A stretch of DNA of 64,000 nt from NCBI GenBank assembly GCA_050084515.1, contig CM114275.1, positions 20,150,001 to 20,214,000 on the forward strand. The letters are read 5' to 3'. Both the position numbers and the translations under genes were made by a program. Shown here piece after piece: positions 58,788 through 64,000 of the stretch. The number at the start of each line of letters is the position of its first letter. Positions within the stretch are counted from its first letter, which is position 1. Source of the stretch: Blasia pusilla (lineage: Eukaryota; Marchantiophyta; Marchantiopsida; Blasiales). The notes below the pieces were generated by a model that was not told the origin of the DNA, did not search any database, and saw nothing but the letters and a program-made list of their open reading frames with translations.

Positions 58788-59137
58788 TGTCATGACCATG
58801 CGGATTATGTCGTAGAGTATAGTGTGCTAGTAGAGGCCATATCTTATCTAGGGTCGTAGTGTCTAGGTAGGGATGCGGTTTCATACATAGGGTTGGGGGT
58901 TACTCCGTTGAGGGTGACTTTTTAGTAGGGCCCGCCCTTAGGTTGGAGGATGTAGTATGGAGTGAGAGTGTACTCAAAGAAAAGTTAGTTCTTTGAGTTG
59001 ATCTTGCGTTGGGAGTTAGCCTTGGTAGTTAGAGCTCTTGGCTATGGTGGTTTGACGACTGGATTCTCCCATCATGGAGTGGGTTTGGCTCAATTGTATG
59101 TGAATGTTTTATGATAGTAGTTCTTCCATGGATTCCA
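58788..59137 (+). repeat. Element C 5' LTR
   Basis: About 350 bases from TGTCATGACC to GGATTCCA, matching 18822-19189 in complement (shared TATAGTGTGCTAGTAGAGGCC, GGGTTGGGGGTTACTC, TTGGGAGTTAGCCTTGG). The right edge is placed by analogy with B. Confidence 0.75.
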
Positions 59138-60144
59138 CTCAAAGAATTGGAGTAGATCGATGGTGGAGGAGAGGAGGGTGTTAGGGTGATTGTGTACTCA
59201 GCCGTGGATGTTCGTGGCTTGTGGCCTATGTTGGAGGTGTGTATCTGGTGCGTGGTTGGTTGGGAAAGAAGCGCCTTGCTGAGAGCTTTCCAACGCACTT
59301 TAGATCGCCGGATTTCATCCAGGGAGTTGGAAGTTATCAAAGATTGAAGATTCTGGTTCGTGTTCGACGGTTTTCTGATGTGGAGAGCTTGGAGTGTGGA
59401 AGCTCTGTAGGTTGGAAGTTCCCATTGCTACCTCTATTGTGATCTCATGTGGAGCTATGAGACTTTGAGGCAACTCGTGGTAGCTCGGGGCGAGTGGGCG
59501 TGAGAGGCGGAGTAAGGAGTAAGGAGCAAGCAAGCAAGCAAGCAAGCTTGCTTGCTTGGGCGTGAGGCAATTTTTGCAGGATTTGTGAGTTGAGTGTTGC
59601 ATAACTAGTCACCCATCTTTGGGCTATTCTGCCTCGAAGACGCTTAATTTCTGAGTACTCAACTATGGCAGTGTACACACTGGTGTAGCTCATTTGGTGT
59701 TATTTGGAGATGCGTTAGGAGCTTTTATGCAGGTTTTTTGATGGACCTCTAAGAGGGTGGGCCTCTCCATGAGTGACATTTTCAGGGATGGTGCGACTAG
59801 CACGTCATCGACCACCGGCGGAGTAACTACGTTAGAATTGTGTGGTTGGTTGATTCAAGGGGCGCCACGTTTGGTGGATTGTGTAACCTTGATTTCCGTT
59901 TTGTACTTCCATTTACGATTGGAGGGTTGTCGTTGGTCTTCCTGTATTTGGATCCCCTCCATTGTTGCTTCCGCGCGCCCATTATTAGGGCCGACGCTGA
60001 TTTCCAGAGTAGTTTTACTCCTGTGTGCTACCGATAGTGAGGTTGGAGTGATGACCAGTCAGACTATATTTGTTTCTCTCACGGTGAGACTGGAGTGATG
60101 ACCAGTAGACCGTGGGAGGCTTCTTGTGGTGATAACAGGTTAGG
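59138..60144 (+). other. Element C 5' leader
   Basis: Non-coding leader collinear with that of B (GTCACCCATCTTTGGGCTATTCTGCC, CACTGGTGTAGCTCATTTGG), with a 24-base AAGC/GCTT palindrome at 59535-59558 and a repeated GTGAGGTTGGAGTGATGACCAGT-type block near 60030-60100. No conserved ORF. Confidence 0.6.
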
Positions 60145-61260
60145 TTGCCCATACCCATAGCTAGTAGAGCTAGAATAGTACAGCGACATCGACGTCACTT
60201 GGTTACTAGTGGAGGTACCAGTGGGGGTACTAGTGGAGGTACTAGTACCCCACCATCGTTTAGCCTGGTTGCAGAGTTCTTCAAGAGGTTGAAGAAGAAC
60301 TATCAGGGAGTGAAGACAGAGAAGTTGAGTCTTCAGGAATTTGAGCGAAGGACTGGTGAGAGTCTTCGTGAGGCATACATTCGTATGCGACGCTTGATTT
60401 CAGTTACCCATGGTATGATTGAGGCTCACGCAGTCGAGTTTTGGTATGGAATCTTGGACAGAGAGTTGCGCCATAGGGTACGTGATGCTACTCTTATGAG
60501 TGATGATTCATCCACATTGGCCCATATGTTTGCTCTATCTAAGAAGATTGAGCTTAACATGGTGGAGGAGAGGGTCGTGACATCCGCATTCAGTAGGGAT
60601 ACAACTACTACTTCTCTTGTTCAGTAGTCCACCTCACAGTCTCGTAGTAGTGGTGGTGGTAGTAGTAGTAGTGGGAGTCGTGGGGGGTCCATACGACCTC
60701 ACTTAGGTCCTAGAGGGACGCTTTCGCAAAGACCATTGCCTTCATTTGCGGCCCTGCACCAAGGACAATCATGTTGTATGTGTGGAGGTGATCATGTTAG
60801 GAGGTTTTGTCCCCTAGAGGATGGGAGACGGACTTTGGAGGATGGGCCTCAGTCAGCCCCAACTTAGTGTGATCATTGCGGGAGACCAGGTCATCCTCGA
60901 GAGCGTTGCTTTGATCTTTATCCAGAGTTGAGATCAAGCCGCGGCCGTGGTGGAGTAGCTCCGAGAGGCCAAGGTGGTAGAGGTGGTAGGGGTGGTAGAG
61001 GCGGACCAACGGTTGGAAAGCCTACGGTGGCTGCCCCTACCACTATGACAGAGTCAGCTATGGCTACCAAGATTGAGCAGTTGGAGCAGAGGTTGGCTAC
61101 TATGGCTGGTATCCAGCATAGAGCAAGTTCGGGAGTAGGGACTTCCACCTCTTATGGAGGGGATGATCTCTCTTATATGGCGAGCTGCAATTACGAGAGG
61201 AGCCACTCGAGCGTCAGAGCCACGTGGTGCTACTGTGGAGTTGGACCCACCGAGGGGTGA
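60145..61260 (+). pseudogene. Element C gag, N-terminus deleted
   Basis: The sequence jumps from the leader (TTGGTTACTAGTGG) straight into the SGGTSGGTSGGTS linker, so the roughly 150-residue N-terminal part present in B is deleted. The remaining part has VAEFFKRLKKNYQGVKTEKL and RRTGESLREAYIRMRRL. A stop at 60625-60627 precedes two zinc knuckles in the same general order: CCMCGGDHVRRFC (about 60777-60815) and CDHCGRPGHPRERC (about 60870-60910). Next come an RGG box (RGGRGGRGG near 60975-61005) and a short heptad-like TKIEQLEQRLATMAG. A TAG at about 60865 and frame changes disrupt it. Confidence 0.8.
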
Positions 61261-61354
61261 GGCTGGGAGGCACGCTAGGCTCCCCCAGTTATTCTTGTTT
61301 TCTGAGGTGCTTAGGACGCCATCCATGGTACTTATTTAGCCTATTGAGCCTACA

Positions 61355-61753
61355 ATGGGGATTGAGGCATCTACATCGCGTGTAGTAGACACGGATGCAG
61401 CAAACAGTGCAGTATTGCGGATGGCAACTTCAGTGTTGGGATCCCCATTGTTTTCAGCCATTGAGTTGATGGCCTTAGGAGTTGACTTAACTCATGTATT
61501 TCAGCTAGCAGCCACGTTGTGTGAACGTGAGAGTGTAACTGCTATACGTGCTGAGGTGGATAAGGATGTTGCGGTGGAGCAACCCTCTATGTCAGGTATA
61601 GCATTGAGTACCAGTGCTACTTGGCAGGCAGCAGCGGCGCAGATGGATGCATTACCAGCCCGGCCAGCCATTGATCGTGAGAGGCTCACACTTGGTGTTT
61701 GTATGTTGGACAACCGGAGTGGGATATTCCGATTGGTGAGTCCTACAGGATAG
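61355..61753 (+). pseudogene. Element C: conserved unknown domain before protease
   Basis: Open for about 130 codons (LRMATSVLGSPLFSAIELMA, VFQLAATLCERESV, STSATWQAAAAQMDALPARP, CMLDNRSGIFRLVSPTG), aligned with the B and A copies. It ends at a TAG at 61751-61753 where B has CAA. Function unknown. Confidence 0.6.
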
Positions 61754-62161
61754 GTGTATAGACCAGATAGAGTCTTGTTAGACTCTAGTGCCCAACCTTT
61801 GATGTTGGGAAAGGAAGCATGTATTGGTTTGGGTATTCGGAGGTCAGAGCTTGAGCCTTGCCCATTCCAGATTCAGACATCACTTGGAGGAGCCAATGAT
61901 AGGTCTCATTTCATGACACGGGGGAAGTTTTATGTACAGTTGAGACCAGATCATGCGACTAATAGCTCCAAGTTGGGAGTACCTGCAGTGGTCACATCGG
62001 CCGAGTCGTATGATATACTAGTTGGAGGAGCAGTATTGTACCCGATGGGTTTTCAGATGGACTACTGGAATGAGACAGCGTCTTATAGACTTGGTTGGAA
62101 GTTTGGGGATGGACGTATGAGCCAGGTTCCTGTGAGATTTATTTATGGGGCTCGACCATGA
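61754..62161 (+). pseudogene. Element C aspartic protease
   Basis: Uninterrupted protease frame: RVLLDSSAQPLMLGKEACIG (active-site triad D-S-S instead of D-S-G), FQIQTSLGGANDRSHFMT, and SAESYDILVGGAVLYPMGFQ near the end. The Gly-to-Ser change at the third triad position is unusual for retropepsins, though D-S-G is DTG/DSG only by family rule, so activity is doubtful. It ends at a TGA (62159-62161), shortly before the DNMT region. Confidence 0.7.
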
Positions 62162-62233
62162 GGGTCTTCCCCAACACTGTTAGCATTTGTGGCTGGTTTT
62201 AGTGGAGTAGTCACTTGGTGGCCATGAGACTTT

Positions 62234-63440
62234 TTGGAGGGTAATCTTTCTGCTATGGATTCTCCTGTGCATGAGGTAGAGGAGGTCCCTAGTTTTGCAG
62301 GAGTGGTATCCTCATCGTTGGATGTGCCACTTTGGAGTTCAGGCGGTGCGCTACGGCAAGAGGCTGATGGCCTAGTGCATGAGGCTTGGTGTGAGGTTGT
62401 TATACCTCACGAGGAAGAGGAAGCTCCACGGCGGACTCCTATTTCTGGTCCAGTTGGGTTGTCCCCTTTGGATACTACACCCATTGTATGCCAATATTCG
62501 CCGGAGGGCATTTGTGTGTTGGATCTCTTTGGTGGGATTAGCACTAATTTGGCTGCATTGTTGCAGGCCGGTATTCTTGTGCAGAGATACGTGTATGTGG
62601 AGCAAGATGAGATGGCCCAGAGAGTCTCATACCGACATATTGGTCAGCTGATGCAGAGATATCGTGAGTTGTTGCCGCCATCAACTATTTGTGGGTCCCA
62701 ACGTGCTTTGCCGTCACACATTGCATTGTTGGGAGTGCAGAACCTTGGGAGGGTTGGTCCTCTCGATTTGGTGATTTCTGGATGGCCATGTCAGGGTCAT
62801 ACACGTGTTGGTCGTGGTGAGGGATTACACAACCCTAGATCTCGATTTTTTTGGGAGATGTTGCGTGTGTTACAACATCTTTAGGTTCATCAGGCACGTG
62901 CTCCAGCTTACATTCTGGAGAATGTTCCATTGTTGGGTGACACTCGGACCCAGATGATGGCGAGTGTTCATGAGGTGCGGTCTTGGATTGGACCAGCGGT
63001 GTTTTTGGATGCAGCGCGAGTTGGCTCGCGTGCACATTGTCCACGCTTGTGGTGGACAAACTTGTTGCCTAGGGAGATTCTACATCGAGCATATGATGCA
63101 GTGCAGCGGGATCCTTGCCTTACAGTGGATAGTATCTTGGATACTCGGCGACTTTCTCAGGTGGTGAGGGTTATTGATCGGTCATCCATGGCAATGGTGA
63201 ACCGTGTGGGCCAGCCTAGGATGGCACTACCCACATTTGTGAGTTTTCCCTCGTCACATGCATACAGGGAAGGTGGTCTCGGGCTTGTATGGGATTCTCA
63301 TGTGCGACGATTGGTGGAGCCTAACGCTGATGAGAGAGCGTGCGATGGGATTTGCTACTGGTGTGACAGCGGTTGCTTCCATTTCTGAGGCTTCACAACG
63401 TCATGTGTTGGGTCAAGCCATGGACCTGAATTGTTTGACT
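62234..63440 (+). pseudogene. Element C DNA cytosine-5 methyltransferase (DNMT3-like)
   Basis: The most complete methyltransferase copy. Lead-in VEEVPSFAGVVSSSLDVPLW; motif I VLDLFGGISTNLAALLQAG (62518-62574); motif II YVYVEQDEMAQ; motif IV DLVISGWPCQGHTRVGRG with the catalytic Cys near 62788; RSRFFWEMLRVL; a TAG at 62882-62884; motif VI YILENVPLLG (62909-62938); motif VIII FLDAARVGSRAH with LWWTNLLP (63003-63070); target-recognition stretch with SILDTRRLSQVVRVI and LPTFVSFPSSHAY. A 2-base deletion near 63340 shifts frame just before motif IX (RERAMGFATG) and motif X (RHVLGQAMDLNCL). It would need only these lesions absent to be full length. The order of motifs excludes DRM. Confidence 0.9.
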
Positions 63441-63740
63441 TGCATTTTGAGTCTTGGTATGGCCGAGCAGCGTCAACTTTGGACTATGTCTGTGGGTCTT
63501 CCATCCCTTGTAATGAGCTCAATGGCTACGGGGACGGTAGAGGCATCGGCTGGGGGCAAGGAGAGTAGTATTTTGCATCCTTGGAGTAAATGGGATGTAA
63601 TGGCTGGGCATGTGGAGTTGGTTGCTCATGCTGGTGGAGGAGTTATTTTCTCAGATGATGGTGTAGCTAAGGGTGTACCATCTTGTGAGGGGGTTGCATA
63701 GCAGCCAATGGCGTCGTCCTCTCCCTCTAGTGTGCCAGTG
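63441..63740 (+). other. Element C linker between DNMT and RT
   Basis: Open Ser/Gly/Val/Met-rich segment (SVGLPSLVMSSMATGTVEAS, HVELVAHAGGGVIFSDDGVA) ending at a TAG at 63699-63701. It is conserved with B (13200-13560) but has no recognisable domain and is probably a polyprotein linker. Confidence 0.5.
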
Positions 63741-64000
63741 TAGGAGACTTGGGAGCCATTACTTGGGCCCAAGCTTACGGGAGGTGAGAAATGACGCTTG
63801 ACACAATTCCTACGTGCTTATAGGATTTGTTTTGCCTTTAGCATGAAGGAGTTGGGTGCTTTGGTTGGACCCGATATACGGATTGATTTGGCTAGTGATA
63901 CGCGAATCTTCCGTTCTCACTACCGATATAGTGATATGGAGAGGGACCTGATTCATAGTAGGATGTTGGACCTTTTGGAGGTTGGATTAGTGGAGTTGTC
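63741..64000 (+). pseudogene. Element C reverse transcriptase, start only
   Basis: Begins ETWEPLLGPKLTGGEK, with a TGA at 63793-63795 (Arg codon in B), then LTQFLRAYRICFAFSMKELG, RIDLASDTRIF and RYSDMERDLIHSRMLDLLEV. It matches the first 85 codons of the B reverse transcriptase (13189 leftwards). The palm and catalytic box lie beyond the window. Confidence 0.85.

Larger units (their letters stand above)
58788..64000 (+). mobile_element. Element C: Ty3/gypsy retrotransposon with DNMT (cut by window end)
   Basis: Same family as B, in + orientation. It starts TGTCATGACCATGCGG directly after D's GCCACACCCC and runs off the window inside RT. Seen in order: LTR, leader with AAGC palindrome, gag lacking its N-terminal part, zinc knuckles, RGG box, unknown domain, protease, DNMT and RT start. 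It has the fewest lesions of the three copies in the DNMT region, but stops and frameshifts still break it. The integrase and PHD would lie beyond 64000. Confidence 0.9.

Overview
The window is nuclear DNA of a streptophyte plant. The main evidence is a 17-exon gene on the + strand (37202-48932) for a DEMETER/ROS1-type 5-methylcytosine DNA glycosylase, a family known from land plants and their algal relatives, with GT-AG introns of about 100-940 bases. A scrap of chloroplast trnG-UCC, plant-type Ty3/gypsy elements and a hAT transposase remnant agree. Short introns and a repeat-rich surround suggest a seed-free land plant (bryophyte, lycophyte or fern grade) or a charophyte; the species cannot be named from sequence alone.

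Layout. 1-2000: decayed coding remnant with a RING-like motif. 2590-2720: near-perfect foldback. 3170-3988 and 23388-24870: two halves of a roughly 178-base tandem satellite, split by a large LTR retrotransposon (element A, + strand, 3993-23387). A is itself split by a second element (B, - strand, 9318-19189) inserted in its methyltransferase region. 25620-27718: broken hAT transposase (- strand). 28494-28529: plastid trnG fragment. 28773-29391: solo LTR inside a GC-rich degenerate repeat field. 30129-31368: remnant of a reverse-transcriptase retroelement (- strand). 31370-37200: mostly non-coding, passing into the leader of the glycosylase gene. 48933-57436: 3' end of that gene, AT-rich spacer and a GC/CT-rich island with no credible gene. 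57437-58787: 5' fragment of another A-type element (D), interrupted by element C (+ strand, 58788 to the window end).

The most notable content is in elements A, B and C. They are Ty3/gypsy retrotransposons of about 9.5-9.9 kb with domain order Gag (zinc knuckles, RGG box in B and C) - conserved unknown domain - aspartic protease - DNA cytosine-5 methyltransferase - reverse transcriptase - RNase H - integrase - PHD finger. The methyltransferase is DNMT3-like: its motifs run in unrearranged order I, IV, VI, VIII, IX, X, and it lies between protease and reverse transcriptase. A histone-reading PHD finger occupies the C-terminal position where chromoviruses carry a chromodomain. Two LTR families (A/D and B/C) share this coding plan, which suggests a long-lived lineage. 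Every copy here is defective. Several nonsense codons are clean CAG-to-TAG changes, as expected from deamination of cytosines methylated in CHG context.

The window therefore places a host DNA-demethylase gene between retroelements that encode their own DNA methyltransferase. Whether this is more than coincidence cannot be judged from sequence.
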